From an uncultured Eubacteriales bacterium (lineage in GTDB: Bacteria > Bacillota > Clostridia > Christensenellales > Aristaeellaceae), in NCBI GenBank assembly GCA_902777335.1, contig CACYTF010000006.1, positions 1 through 64,000 of the forward strand: a stretch of DNA of 64,000 nucleotides, in the 5' to 3' direction. Every line of letters starts with the position of its first letter. The stretch's first letter is position 1. The notes under the pieces are model-generated. The model made no database searches. It saw only the letters and a program-made list of their open reading frames with translations, and was not told the DNA's origin. Below are positions 14,264 through 23,341 of this stretch, piece after piece. The translations under genes and the position numbers were made by a program.

Positions 14264-15258
14264 TTCTCCTGCGCCTCCTCTCTGTTCTCCAACGCGTGCA
14301 GCCAGCAGGACGAGGTGTGTCCCTCGCCCATCGGGAAGGTGGGCGGCTGCTGCGTCAGGCAGACCTTCATGCAGTTCTTGCAGCGCGGCGCGAAGGCGCA
14401 GCCCTTGGGCAGCGCCAGCAGGTCCACCGGCGTGCCCTCGATGGGCTCCAGCGGCTCGGAATCGTCGCTGTCCAGCCGGGGCAGGCAGCGCAGCAGGCCC
14501 TGGGTGTAGGGGTGCGCCGGGCGGTAGAATATGTCGTCGGTGCTGCCCCGCTCCACGATGCGGCCGGCGTACATGACGATGACCTCGTCGCAGATGTCGG
14601 AGACGATGCCCAAATCGTGGGTGATCAGTATGATCGCCGCGTTGATCTTTTCGCGCAGGCGCTTCATCAGGTCCATGATCTGCGCCTGGATGGTGACGTC
14701 CAAGGCCGTGGTGGGCTCGTCGGCGATCAGCAGCTTCGGGTTGCACAGCAGCGTCATGGCGATCATCGCCCGCTGGCGCATGCCGCCGGAAAACTCGTGG
14801 GGATACTGCCGGATGCGCTGCTCGGGGTTGTTGATGCCCACCAGCCGCAGCATTTCGATGCCCTTCTCCCATGCCTCGGCGCGGGACACGTTCGTGTGGC
14901 GGCGCAGGGTCTCCACCAGCTGTTCGCCGATGGTGAACACCGGGTTCAGGCTGGTCATGGGGTCCTGGAAGATCATGCCGATGTCCTTGCCGCGCACGGA
15001 CTGGATCTGCTCGGCGTTCATGGCCAGCACGTCCTGGCCGTTGAAGGTGATGCTGCCGCCCACCACGCGGCCCGGATAGGCCAGCAGCTGCATCATGGCG
15101 CTTACCGACACGCTCTTGCCGCTGCCCGACTCGCCCACGATGCCCAGCACGCGGCCCTCGTCCAGGTCGTAGGACACGCCGTTGACGGCCTTGACCTCGC
15201 CCGCGGGGGTAAAGAAGGAAACCTTCAGATCGTTGATTTCAAGAAGATGATCTTTCAC
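14260..15258 (-). CDS. oppD: Opp/Dpp-type ABC transporter ATPase (first subunit)
   Basis: A 332-aa ATPase with Walker A GESGSGKS, signature FSGGMRQR, Walker [11 protein letters not shown], the switch His in THDLGIVSD, and a C-terminal four-Cys motif ([17 protein letters not shown]) of the OppD/OppF extension. GTG start at 15258 with AAGGGGGG 6 nt upstream. It lies 12 nt after oppC and overlaps the next ATPase gene by 4 nt. Confidence 0.92.
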   Translation of the reverse strand: MKDHLLEINDLKVSFFTPAGEVKAVNGVSYDLDEGRVLGIVGESGSGKSVSVSAMMQLLAYPGRVVGGSITFNGQDVLAMNAEQIQSVRGKDIGMIFQDPMTSLNPVFTIGEQLVETLRRHTNVSRAEAWEKGIEMLRLVGINNPEQRIRQYPHEFSGGMRQRAMIAMTLLCNPKLLIADEPTTALDVTIQAQIMDLMKRLREKINAAIILITHDLGIVSDICDEVIVMYAGRIVERGSTDDIFYRPAHPYTQGLLRCLPRLDSDDSEPLEPIEGTPVDLLALPKGCAFAPRCKNCMKVCLTQQPPTFPMGEGHTSSCWLHALENREEAQEN

Positions 15259-15270
15259 GTCGGTCCCCCC

Positions 15271-16317
15271 TTAATTGCGCATCTTGGGATCCAGCGCGTC
15301 GCGCAGCCCGTCGCCCAGCTGGTTCATCGCCAGTATGATCAGCGCCAGCACGATGGCCGGTATGAACAGGCGGTAGGGCGCGGTCTGGAAGCCGTTCAGG
15401 GCGTCGTTGACCAGCGAACCCAGCGAGGCCATCGGCGCGCTGACGCCCAGGCCGATAAAGCTGAGGAACGATTCGGTGAATATCGACGAGGGAATCTGGA
15501 AGGTGGTCGTCACCACCACGGTGCCGATGCAGTTGGGCACCAGGTGCTTGATGATGATCCACCGGTTGCTGGCGCCCAGCGCCCGCGAGGCGGTCACGTA
15601 TTCGGAATTCTTCAGCGCCAGGATCTCGCCGCGCACCATGCGCGCCATGCTGACCCAGTACAGGAGCGCGAAGGTGACGAATATGCAGATCAGGCCGGTG
15701 CCCACCGAGCTGAGCGAGGCCAGGTGCCCCGCGTCGAAGAAGCGCTGCATGGGCTCCTTGAGCACGATGTTCAGCAGTATGATGATCAGCACCGTGGGGA
15801 TGGAATAGATGATCTCGCAGATGCGCATCATCACCATGTCCACCGCGCCGCCGGCAAAGCCGGAGATGGCCCCGTACAGCACGCCGATGACCACGATGAA
15901 CATCGTGGACACCACGCCGATGACCAGCGAGATCCGCGTGCCGATCATCACGCGCACGCACAGGTCGCGGCCCAGGTTGTCCGTGCCGAAGGGATGAAAG
16001 AATTCGCTGTTGATCACCGGCGCCAGGCGCTCGTGGCCGCGAATCTGCTGGTCGTAGGTGTAGGGCATCAGCAGCGGGCCCACAAAGGCGAACAGTATGA
16101 TCAGTATGATCAGCGCCAGGCACACCATCGCCACCTTGTTGGCCCTCAGGCGTCGCATGGCGTCCTGCCAGTAGGTGATGGATTCGCGCATCATGATCAG
16201 CTGTTCCCGCTCCTCCTTGGTGGCGGGGAGCATCATCTCGGGGGTCAGCTTGATCTTGAACGGGTCGAGCACCGGCTTGGGCGGCAGCTTCACGTTGTTC
16301 ACAGTCTGTTTATCCAT
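15271..16317 (-). CDS. oppC: Opp/Dpp-type ABC transporter permease
   Basis: A 348-aa membrane permease of the BPD_transp_1 family. A long cytoplasmic N-terminus (about 85 residues) precedes the first membrane segment (VCLALIILIILFAFVGPLL), as is typical of OppC. The EAA loop (ALGASNRWIIIKHLVPNC) contacts the ATPases. AAAGGAG precedes the ATG. It forms the channel with OppB. Confidence 0.92.
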   Translation of the reverse strand: MDKQTVNNVKLPPKPVLDPFKIKLTPEMMLPATKEEREQLIMMRESITYWQDAMRRLRANKVAMVCLALIILIILFAFVGPLLMPYTYDQQIRGHERLAPVINSEFFHPFGTDNLGRDLCVRVMIGTRISLVIGVVSTMFIVVIGVLYGAISGFAGGAVDMVMMRICEIIYSIPTVLIIILLNIVLKEPMQRFFDAGHLASLSSVGTGLICIFVTFALLYWVSMARMVRGEILALKNSEYVTASRALGASNRWIIIKHLVPNCIGTVVVTTTFQIPSSIFTESFLSFIGLGVSAPMASLGSLVNDALNGFQTAPYRLFIPAIVLALIILAMNQLGDGLRDALDPKMRN

Positions 16318-16331
16318 GTCGCGCCGCTCCT

Positions 16332-17252
16332 TTATTCGTATTTGATGCGCCGGTCGATGACGCCGTACAGCAGGTCCACGATCAGGTTCATCAACACCAG
16401 CAGCGCCGAGTAGAAGATCGTCACGCCCATGATCAGCGGATAGTCGCGGTTGTTGATGGACTCCACGAAGAACTTGCCCATGCCGGGGATCGTGAAGATC
16501 TTCTCAATGACGAAGCCGCCCGTCAGTATGCCCGCCGTCAGCGGCCCAAGGTAGGTGACCACCGGCAGTATGGCGTTGCGCAGCGCGTGCTTGAACAGCA
16601 CGACCTTCTCCTGCAGGCCCTTGGCGCGGGCCGTCTTGATGTAGTCCTGCCGCAGCACGTCCAGCATGCTGGAGCGCATCAGTCGGGAGATGTAGCACAT
16701 GGGGTTGAAGGACAGCGCCAGCGCGGGCATGATGTAGTGCTGCCAGGTCTTCAGGCCCAGCGTGGGCAGCCAGCCCAGCTGCACGCCGAAGAAGAACAGC
16801 AGCGCCGTGGCCATCACGAAGTTGGGCACCGCGATGCCCAGGTTGGCGATGAACATCACGATGCGGTCCAGCGGCTTGTTGTGCTTGAACGCGGCGATGA
16901 TGCCCACGGGCACGCCGATCAGCACCGACAGCAGTATCGCCACCACGCCTACGCCCGCCGACACCGGAAATTTCTCGCCCAGGATCTGGTTGACCGAGAA
17001 GCCGATGCGCTTGTAGCTGTCGCCCAGATCCAGCCGGATCAGGCGCTTCAGGTACATCAGGTACTGTTCAAAGATCGGCTTGTTCAGGCCGTACTTGGTC
17101 TCCATCATCTCCACCGTCTTCGCGCTGGCGCGCTCGGTGTTGAACGGGCCGCCGGGGATCATGTTCATCAGGAAGAACGTGATGGTCGCGATGATGAACA
17201 GCGTCAGCAGCGCCGACAGGACCCTTCGTATCACAAATCTCGTCAAAGGCAA
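16332..17252 (-). CDS. oppB: Opp/Dpp-type ABC transporter permease
   Basis: A 306-aa permease with an N-terminal membrane segment (FVIRRVLSALLTLFIIATITFF), the NMIPGGPFNTER periplasm-facing motif of OppB/DppB, and the EAA loop TARAKGLQEKVVLFKHALRN. It is the first gene of the operon. The start is TTG in either case: 17252 is the longest. TTG at 17246 gives an ideal 6-nt spacing to GAGGGTG and a family-typical MTRFVIRRVL start. A promoter lies at 17280-17307. Confidence 0.92.
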   Translation of the reverse strand: MPLTRFVIRRVLSALLTLFIIATITFFLMNMIPGGPFNTERASAKTVEMMETKYGLNKPIFEQYLMYLKRLIRLDLGDSYKRIGFSVNQILGEKFPVSAGVGVVAILLSVLIGVPVGIIAAFKHNKPLDRIVMFIANLGIAVPNFVMATALLFFFGVQLGWLPTLGLKTWQHYIMPALALSFNPMCYISRLMRSSMLDVLRQDYIKTARAKGLQEKVVLFKHALRNAILPVVTYLGPLTAGILTGGFVIEKIFTIPGMGKFFVESINNRDYPLIMGVTIFYSALLVLMNLIVDLLYGVIDRRIKYE

Positions 17253-17279
17253 TCACCCTCAGGTCAACAGATTCAATAT

Positions 17280-17307
17280 ATTATAACATCCCAGCGCGTT
17301 TCGTCAA
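17280..17307 (-). promoter_or_regulatory. Promoter of the oppBCDFA operon
   Basis: On the minus strand TTGACG (17302-17307), 16 nt, TATAAT (17280-17285). It lies about 28 nt upstream of oppB. Confidence 0.6.
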
Positions 17308-17446
17308 GTGCAATCAGGTTTTTTTTGCAACAAATCAGGCAATAAGATGCAAATAACCGCCCGACAGCGCGCATTACAGGCAGTTTTTAACGGTTTTCGG
17401 CCAATGAGGCGCGAATCAATGCAAATGCGGGTTTGGCCCGCCCGTC

Positions 17447-17475
17447 TTGCCATGCGCGGGGTTTTATCCTATAAT
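17447..17475 (+). promoter_or_regulatory. Promoter of the GH42 gene
   Basis: TTGCCA (17447-17452), 17 nt, TATAAT (17470-17475), 49 nt before the ATG. It diverges from the opp promoter about 140 bp away, so a shared regulator could bind between them. Confidence 0.65.
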
Positions 17476-17524
17476 ATCAGTAGACGGCGCGTGCCGCCGA
17501 ATACGCGAACCGGAGGAGAACACC

Positions 17525-19513
17525 ATGCCTGAACTGAAGCTGCCCTTCCTGGGCCACGGCGGCGACTACAACCCCGACCAGTGGCGCGACCGGCCCGACA
17601 TACTGGCCGAGGACATCCGACTGATGAAGCTGGCCGGCTGCAACCTGATGAGCGTGGGCATATTCGCCTGGGCGGCCCTGGAGCCGGAGGAGGGCGTGTA
17701 CGACTTCGACTGGCTGCAGGGCGTGCTGGACAGCCTGCACGCGGCGGGCATCTCCGCCTTCCTGGCCACGCCCAGCGGCGCGCGCCCGGCCTGGATGAGC
17801 CAAAAATACCCCCAGGTATTGCGGGTGCGGCCCGACGGGCTGCGCAACCTGCACGGCGAGCGCCACAACCACTGCTTCACCTCGCCGGTGTACCGGGGCT
17901 TTGTGAACCGCATGAACGCGGCGCTGGCCCGGCGCTTCGGCAGCCACCCGGCGGTGGTGGGCTGGCACATCTCCAACGAGTACGGCGGCGAGTGCCACTG
18001 CGAAAAATGCCAGCAGGCCTTCCGGGAATACCTGAAGGCCCGCTACGGCACGCTAAAGGCGCTGAATAATGCCTGGTGGACGGGCTTCTGGAGCAAGACC
18101 TACACCGACTGGAGCCAGCTGCACAGCCCGACGCCGCTGGGCGAGACCGGGCTGCACGGGCTGAACCTGGCCTGGCGGCGCTTCGTCACCCACCAGACCG
18201 CCGACTTCATACGCGCCGAGGCCGAACCGCTGCGCGCGCTGACGCCGGACCTGCCCGTCACCACGAACCTGATGGAGCTGTTCGACGGGCTGGACTACTT
18301 CGAGCTCTCAAAAGAACTGGACTTCGCCAGCTACGACAGCTATCCCCGCTGGGGCGGCCCCGACGACGCGAAGACCGCCGCCGCCGCGGCCTTCAACTAC
18401 GACCTGATGCGCTGCCTGAAGCAGAAGCCCTTCGCGCTGATGGAGTCCACCCCCTCCCAGGTGAACTGGCAGCCGGTGTGCAAGCTGAAGAAGCCGGGCA
18501 TGCACCTGCTCTCGAGCCTCCAGGCGGTGGCCCACGGCGCGGACACGGTACAGTACTTCCAGTGGCGCAAGAGCCGCGGCGGCAGCGAGAAGTTCCACGG
18601 CGCGGTGGTGGGCCACAGCGGCCACGAGCACACCCGGGTATTCCGGGACGTGCAGGCGGTGGGCGCGGCGCTTGAAAGGCTGAACGGCCTGCAGGGCGAC
18701 ATGCCGGTGGCCGAGGTGGCGCTGCTGTACGATCTGCCCAACCGCTGGGCGCTGGACGACTGCCAGGGCCCGCGCCGGGAGAAGCACTACATGGACGTGG
18801 TGCTGGAGCACTACCGGGCGCTGAAGGACAAGGGCGTGGACGTGGACGTGATCGACCAGATGCGCGGCTTCGACGGCTACAAGCTGATCGTCGCGCCGAT
18901 GCTGTACATGCTCAGGCCCTCCGCCGCCCAGCGCCTGACCGAATTTGTGAAAAACGGCGGGACCCTCGTGTGCACCGCCATGACCGGCCGCGTGGACGAG
19001 GACGACCTGTGCTTCCTGGGCGGCTTCCCCGGCCCGCTGCGCGAGGCGCTGGGCATCTGGTGCGAGGACATCGACGCGCTGTACGACGGCGAGGAAAACG
19101 CCATAGACATGGGCGGCAAGGCCTACCCCTGCATTGAGCTGTGCGACCTGATCCACGCCGAGACCGCCCGGGTGCTGGGGACCTACGAAAAGGACTTCTA
19201 CGCCGGCGAGCCCTGCGTGACCCGCAACGACCTGGGCGGCGGCGCGGCCTGGTACATCGCCACCCGCCCCTGCCTCGAGTTCCTGGACGACTTCTACAAG
19301 GTTGTTTTCAGCCGCGCGGGCGTCGTCCCGCTGATCGAAAACCTGCCTTCCGGCGTGGACGTGTGCCGCCGGGGCGACACGCTGTTCGCGATGAACTTCA
19401 CCGGCAAACCAGTCGAAATCACGTTGCCCGAAGGCACGAACGCCCTGACCGGCGAAAAGCTCGGCGGCGCGACGGCGCTGCCGGTGAACGGCGTCATGGC
19501 GGTGCGGGTGTAG
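17525..19513 (+). CDS. GH42 beta-galactosidase
   Basis: A 662-aa cytoplasmic beta-galactosidase of family GH42. A TIM barrel at the N-terminus starts GGDYNPDQW. HISNEYGGECHCEKCQ carries the acid/base Glu (E152) and the metal-type Cys cluster of the family. FALMESTPSQ carries the nucleophile Glu (E307). The trimerisation domain follows from about residue 390, then a small C-terminal beta domain. Length and order fit GH42. GGAGGAG lies just before the ATG at 17525; the longer frame to 17447 overlaps the promoter. It hydrolyses beta-galactosides, probably short oligosaccharides brought in by the adjacent importer. Confidence 0.93.
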   Translation: MPELKLPFLGHGGDYNPDQWRDRPDILAEDIRLMKLAGCNLMSVGIFAWAALEPEEGVYDFDWLQGVLDSLHAAGISAFLATPSGARPAWMSQKYPQVLRVRPDGLRNLHGERHNHCFTSPVYRGFVNRMNAALARRFGSHPAVVGWHISNEYGGECHCEKCQQAFREYLKARYGTLKALNNAWWTGFWSKTYTDWSQLHSPTPLGETGLHGLNLAWRRFVTHQTADFIRAEAEPLRALTPDLPVTTNLMELFDGLDYFELSKELDFASYDSYPRWGGPDDAKTAAAAAFNYDLMRCLKQKPFALMESTPSQVNWQPVCKLKKPGMHLLSSLQAVAHGADTVQYFQWRKSRGGSEKFHGAVVGHSGHEHTRVFRDVQAVGAALERLNGLQGDMPVAEVALLYDLPNRWALDDCQGPRREKHYMDVVLEHYRALKDKGVDVDVIDQMRGFDGYKLIVAPMLYMLRPSAAQRLTEFVKNGGTLVCTAMTGRVDEDDLCFLGGFPGPLREALGIWCEDIDALYDGEENAIDMGGKAYPCIELCDLIHAETARVLGTYEKDFYAGEPCVTRNDLGGGAAWYIATRPCLEFLDDFYKVVFSRAGVVPLIENLPSGVDVCRRGDTLFAMNFTGKPVEITLPEGTNALTGEKLGGATALPVNGVMAVRV

Positions 19514-19538
19514 CGGACGGAATATCGAAAAAGAACGG

Positions 19539-19586
19539 GATTATCAACGGTTTTTTCTCCTATAGAAGAGAAAACCGTTGATAATC
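19539..19586. terminator. Terminator hairpin after the GH42 gene
   Basis: GATTATCAACGGTTTT (19539-19554) and AAAACCGTTGATAATC (19571-19586) are perfect reverse complements, 16 bp. The A/T-rich inner part gives U-tracts in both directions. Confidence 0.75.
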
Positions 19587-19654
19587 ACATTTCGTTTTAC
19601 GCAGTTTTCACACGCTTTTCAGGCGCTCGCGGGGAAAACCACCCTGGCTCGGCA

Positions 19655-19683
19655 TTGACAAGCGCCGCCAAAAATGCTACAAT
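19655..19683 (+). promoter_or_regulatory. Promoter of thrS
   Basis: TTGACA (19655-19660), 17 nt, TACAAT (19678-19683), directly upstream of the T-box leader. Confidence 0.8.
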
Positions 19684-19689
19684 CATTTC

Positions 19690-19910
19690 AATCCGTCAGG
19701 CGACGGGGAACATGTCCCGGGGAGAGGCACCGAAAGAGAACGCGCGCCACTGGCTGAAAGCGCGCGGCGGCGGCCACCGCGGGGTACCGGCCCCCGATGA
19801 CAGGCGTTTCGCGCGCGTTACAGCGCGGACAAGCGGCTGAATACTTCAGCCAGCAGGGTGGAACCGCGGATGCAAGGCATTCGTCCCGGCAGAGGGACGA
19901 GTGCTTTTTT
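19690..19910 (+). promoter_or_regulatory. T-box riboswitch controlling thrS
   Basis: The leader of about 220 nt contains the T-box core AGGGTGGAACCGCGG (19855-19869), which pairs with uncharged tRNA and forms the antiterminator. A terminator follows: GCATTCGTCCC/GGGACGAGTGC with six T (19877-19910). The GA-rich AGAGGCACCGAAAGAG segment at about 19721 is the 5' side of stem I. An ACC at 19786-19788 on the 3' side is a possible threonine specifier codon, consistent with the downstream gene, but I could not fold stem I fully. Low charged tRNA-Thr should give readthrough into thrS. Confidence 0.9.
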
Positions 19911-19941
19911 ATTCCAATTTCAATCGAAGGAGTGTATCACA

Positions 19942-21825
19942 ATGGATCGCGAACAGTTTCTTGAGGTCTATCGCCATTCCCTGGCCCACATCCTCGCCAA
20001 GGCCGTGATGGAGATCTTCGGCCGGGAGAACGTGCAGATCGCCATCGGCCCGCAGATCGCCGACGGCATGTACTACGACTTCCTGCTGCCCCGGGGCATC
20101 TCCACCGAGGACTTCCCCGCCATCGAGGCGAAGATGAAGGAGATCATGAAGCGCAAGGAGGCCTGGACCCGCAAGGAGGTCACGAAGGACGAGGCGCTGT
20201 CCATCTTCAAGGGCCAGAAGTACAAGGAGGAGCTCATCAACGACCTGCCCGCGGACGAGACGATCACCGTGTACTACACCGGCGACGACTTCGTGGACCT
20301 GTGCCGCGGCCCCCACGTGGAAAACTCGGCGGAGCTTTTGTCCGTGGCCTACAAGATCCGCGCCGTCTCCAGCGCCTACTGGCGCGGCGACGAGAAGCGG
20401 GATTCGCTGCAGCGCGTGTACGTGTACGCCTTCCCGGACCAGCAGCAGCTGAAGGCCCACCTGGCCATGATCAAGGAGGCCCAGGAGCGCGACCACAAGA
20501 AGATCGGCAGGGAGCTGGACCTGTTCATGTTCGACGAGACGGCCCCCGGCATGCCCTACTGGCTGCCCCGCGGCTGGAAGCTGTATCAGACGCTGCTGGA
20601 CTACTCCCGCAAGCTGCAGCTGAAGCACGGCTACACCGAGATCTCCGCCCCGCTGATCAACAAGAAGAAGCTGTGGGTGATCTCCGGCCACTGGGCCCAC
20701 TACCAGAACAACATGTTCATGGTGCCGGGTCTGGAGGGGTTCGTGGCCGCCGACGCCGAGATCCCCGGCGTGCTGGACAACCCGCTGGACGGCCTGGATG
20801 AGACGGCGACGGTGAAGCTTGAGAAGGGCGCGCCGGTGTTCAACCGCGACCTGGACGACACCATGGGCGCCAAGCCCATGAACTGCCCCAACGCCATGAT
20901 GACCTACAAGCGGACGCTGCACTCCTACAAGGAGCTGCCCATCCGCTACAGCGAGTATGACGTGCTGCACCGCAAGGAGAAGTCCGGCCAGATGAACGGC
21001 CTGTTCCGCGTGCAGGAGTTCCGGCAGGACGACGACCACACCTTCGTGACCGAGGACATGATCGAGGACGAGATCGCCGACATCATCGCCATCGCGGACG
21101 AGATCTACGCCACCTTCGGCGTGACCTACCGGGCCGAGTTCTCCACCCGCCCGGACGACTTCATGGGCGACATCGAGGTCTGGAACCGGGCCGAGGCCGC
21201 GCTGAAAAAGATCCTCGACAAGAAGTACGGCGAGGGCAACTACGAGATCAACGAGGGCGACGGCGCGTTCTACGGGCCCAAGATCGACCTGCAGATCAAG
21301 GACGCCCTGGGCCGCGAGTGGCAGTGCGGCACCATCCAGCTGGACTTCCAGCTGCCCCACAACTTCGGCCTGACCTACACCGCCCAGGACGGCAGCCAGC
21401 AGATGCCGGTGGTCATCCACCGCGCGCTGTACGGGTCGCTGGAGCGCTTCATCGGCATCATCATCGAGAACTTCAAGGGCGCGTTCCCGTTCTGGCTGAG
21501 CCCCTATCAGGTGGCCGTGGTGCCCATCCGGCCCGAGCACAACGAATACGCGAAGAAGGTCGCCAATGCGCTGGAGGACGAGGGCATCCGCGTGGAGGCC
21601 GACTACGCCGACGTGAACATGAACACCAAGATCAAGTTCTACAAGACCATGAAGGACCCCTACATCGTGGTCGTCGGCGACAAGGAGGCCGCGGAGGGCA
21701 CCGTGTCCATCACCGTGCGCGGCCAGAAGCAGCAGCTGCACGACGTGCCGCTGGAGAAGCTGGTGGAGATGTGCAATAAGATGAACGCCAGCCATTGCCT
21801 TGAATTGATCGGTACGGCGGAATAA
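19942..21825 (+). CDS. thrS: Threonine--tRNA ligase lacking the TGS domain
   Basis: A 627-aa enzyme charging tRNA-Thr. It begins directly with the N2 editing domain (RHSLAHILAKAVMEIFG, the HxxxH editing motif; FVDLCRGPHVENS). There is no N-terminal TGS domain, which most bacterial ThrRS have. The class II core has the zinc Cys in KPMNCPNAM (the usual GHM reads NAM here), motif 2 FRVQEFRQDDDHTF, and motif 3 near PVVIHRALYGSLERF. The anticodon-binding domain follows (PYQVAVVPIRPEH...). An extra segment of about 40 residues lies before the zinc Cys (about residues 258-310). AAGGAG precedes the ATG at 19942. The T-box leader upstream supports the identity. Confidence 0.95.
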   Translation: MDREQFLEVYRHSLAHILAKAVMEIFGRENVQIAIGPQIADGMYYDFLLPRGISTEDFPAIEAKMKEIMKRKEAWTRKEVTKDEALSIFKGQKYKEELINDLPADETITVYYTGDDFVDLCRGPHVENSAELLSVAYKIRAVSSAYWRGDEKRDSLQRVYVYAFPDQQQLKAHLAMIKEAQERDHKKIGRELDLFMFDETAPGMPYWLPRGWKLYQTLLDYSRKLQLKHGYTEISAPLINKKKLWVISGHWAHYQNNMFMVPGLEGFVAADAEIPGVLDNPLDGLDETATVKLEKGAPVFNRDLDDTMGAKPMNCPNAMMTYKRTLHSYKELPIRYSEYDVLHRKEKSGQMNGLFRVQEFRQDDDHTFVTEDMIEDEIADIIAIADEIYATFGVTYRAEFSTRPDDFMGDIEVWNRAEAALKKILDKKYGEGNYEINEGDGAFYGPKIDLQIKDALGREWQCGTIQLDFQLPHNFGLTYTAQDGSQQMPVVIHRALYGSLERFIGIIIENFKGAFPFWLSPYQVAVVPIRPEHNEYAKKVANALEDEGIRVEADYADVNMNTKIKFYKTMKDPYIVVVGDKEAAEGTVSITVRGQKQQLHDVPLEKLVEMCNKMNASHCLELIGTAE

Positions 21826-21832
21826 GAGGAAT

Positions 21833-21978
21833 AATTAGGAATGAGGAATTGTGGTACAAATCCTTCGGATTTGTTTTGATTCATACTCAAACCAAGGCAC
21901 CGCCTGTCGGCATTGAATCAAAGAAATCCGCCAGGATTTCATCCGCCATTCCTCATTCCTAATTCCTCATTCCTCATT
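21833..21978. repeat. Small intergenic inverted-repeat element (MITE-like)
   Basis: AATTAGGAATGAGGAATT (21833-21850) matches the reverse complement of 21948-21964, and AATTCCTCATTCCTCATT continues to 21978. The interior of about 95 bp is AT-richer than the neighbours and holds a small hairpin (CAAATCC TTC GGATTTG). No ORF. It fills the gap between thrS and the alpha-galactosidase gene. Confidence 0.6.
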
Positions 21979-22014
21979 CAAAGTGCTTCTCTCACGCTAC
22001 AAAGGAGTGATATC

Positions 22015-23295
22015 ATGTTGGCTGGAGCTCCCCCCATGGGCTGGAACAGCTGGGACTGCTACGGCGCGGCGGTCACCGAGGCCCAGGTGCGCCAGAACGC
22101 CGAATACATGGCCGAGCACCTGAAGGACTGCGGCTGGGAATACGTGGTGGTGGACATCCAGTGGTACCAGCCCACGGCCCAGACCCACGAATACGAGCCC
22201 TTCTCCGACGAGTGCATGGACGGCTACGGCCGCTTCGTGCCCGCGGTGAACCGCTTCCCCAGCGCCGCGAACGGCGCGGGCTTCAAGCCCCTTGCCGACT
22301 GGGTGCACTCCCTGGGGCTGAAGTTCGGCATCCACATCATGCGGGGCCTGCCGCGGATGGCGGCGCATCACCGCCTGCCCATATTCGGCAGCGACTATGA
22401 CTGCGCCGAGGTCGCCGACCCCAACTCCATCTGCGCCTGGAACCCGGACATGTACGGCCTGCGCCAGGACCATCCCGGCGCGAAGGACTACTACGACAGC
22501 ATCTTCCGCCTGTACGCCGAATGGGGCGTGGACTTCGTCAAGTGCGACGACATCGCCCGGGAATACCCCCACTGCGAGCGGGAGATCGAGCTGATCTCCG
22601 AGGCCTGCCAGGGCTGCGGACGGGACATGGTGCTCAGCCTCTCCCCCGGCCCCGCGCCCCTGGATCGGGCCGAGCACCTGAAAAAATACGCCAACATGTG
22701 GCGCATCACCGACGACTTCTGGGACGAGTGGCGGCTTTTGAAGGGCATGTTCGAGCGGGCCGAGAAGTGGTGCGTCCACGCCGGGCCCGGCCACTGGCCG
22801 GACGCGGACATGCTGCCCGTCGGGGCCCTCCGGCAGTGCTACGCAGAGGACGACGACGGCGGCTTCTTCGGCGAGCGGGCCCATCACGGCTGGACGAACT
22901 TCACCGAGGCTGAGCAGCGCACGATGATGACGCTGTGGTGCATGCTGCGCTCGCCGCTGATGATCGGCGGGGAAATGACGAAGAATGACGATTTCACCCT
23001 GTCCCTGCTGACCAACGCCGCGGTGCTGGCCATCGAAAAGGAAAGCTGGTGCGCCCACCCGCTGACCACCACCGACGCGGAATCCATCTGGATCGCCCCG
23101 AGGAAGGACGGCAAGGGCTGCTACGTGGCCGCCTTCAACCTGTCGGACAAGGCCCGCAAAATCAGCGTGGACCCGGCGCTGGTCGAGTGCGGATACACCC
23201 GCGCCACCGAGCTGTGGACCGGTGCCAGGCCCCGCAAGGGCCTGAGCGCGCGCCTCGCGCCACACGACGCGGCGGTATGGAAGGTCGAATTCTGA
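22015..23295 (+). CDS. GH27 alpha-galactosidase
   Basis: A 426-aa cytoplasmic clan-D glycosidase. APPMGWNSWDCYG at the N-terminus and VVVDIQWYQ mark the GH27 barrel. DFVKCDD carries the nucleophile Asp (D178). The acid/base Asp is expected in WRITDDFWDEW. A C-terminal beta domain follows. AAAGGAG precedes the ATG at 22015. It removes terminal alpha-galactose, for example from galactomannan oligosaccharides. This would complement the beta-mannosidase and importer of the same region. Confidence 0.88.
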   Translation: MLAGAPPMGWNSWDCYGAAVTEAQVRQNAEYMAEHLKDCGWEYVVVDIQWYQPTAQTHEYEPFSDECMDGYGRFVPAVNRFPSAANGAGFKPLADWVHSLGLKFGIHIMRGLPRMAAHHRLPIFGSDYDCAEVADPNSICAWNPDMYGLRQDHPGAKDYYDSIFRLYAEWGVDFVKCDDIAREYPHCEREIELISEACQGCGRDMVLSLSPGPAPLDRAEHLKKYANMWRITDDFWDEWRLLKGMFERAEKWCVHAGPGHWPDADMLPVGALRQCYAEDDDGGFFGERAHHGWTNFTEAEQRTMMTLWCMLRSPLMIGGEMTKNDDFTLSLLTNAAVLAIEKESWCAHPLTTTDAESIWIAPRKDGKGCYVAAFNLSDKARKISVDPALVECGYTRATELWTGARPRKGLSARLAPHDAAVWKVEF

Positions 23296-23298
23296 CAA

Positions 23299-23341
23299 AC
23301 GATCGGGCGTGGATTTGCGACGCAAATCCACGCCCGATCGT
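23299..23341. terminator. Bidirectional terminator between convergent genes
   Basis: A perfect 19-bp stem (ACGATCGGGCGTGGATTTG and its complement) with a 5-nt loop separates the alpha-galactosidase stop from the fRMsr-GNAT stop. It has no long U-tract. Confidence 0.65.
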
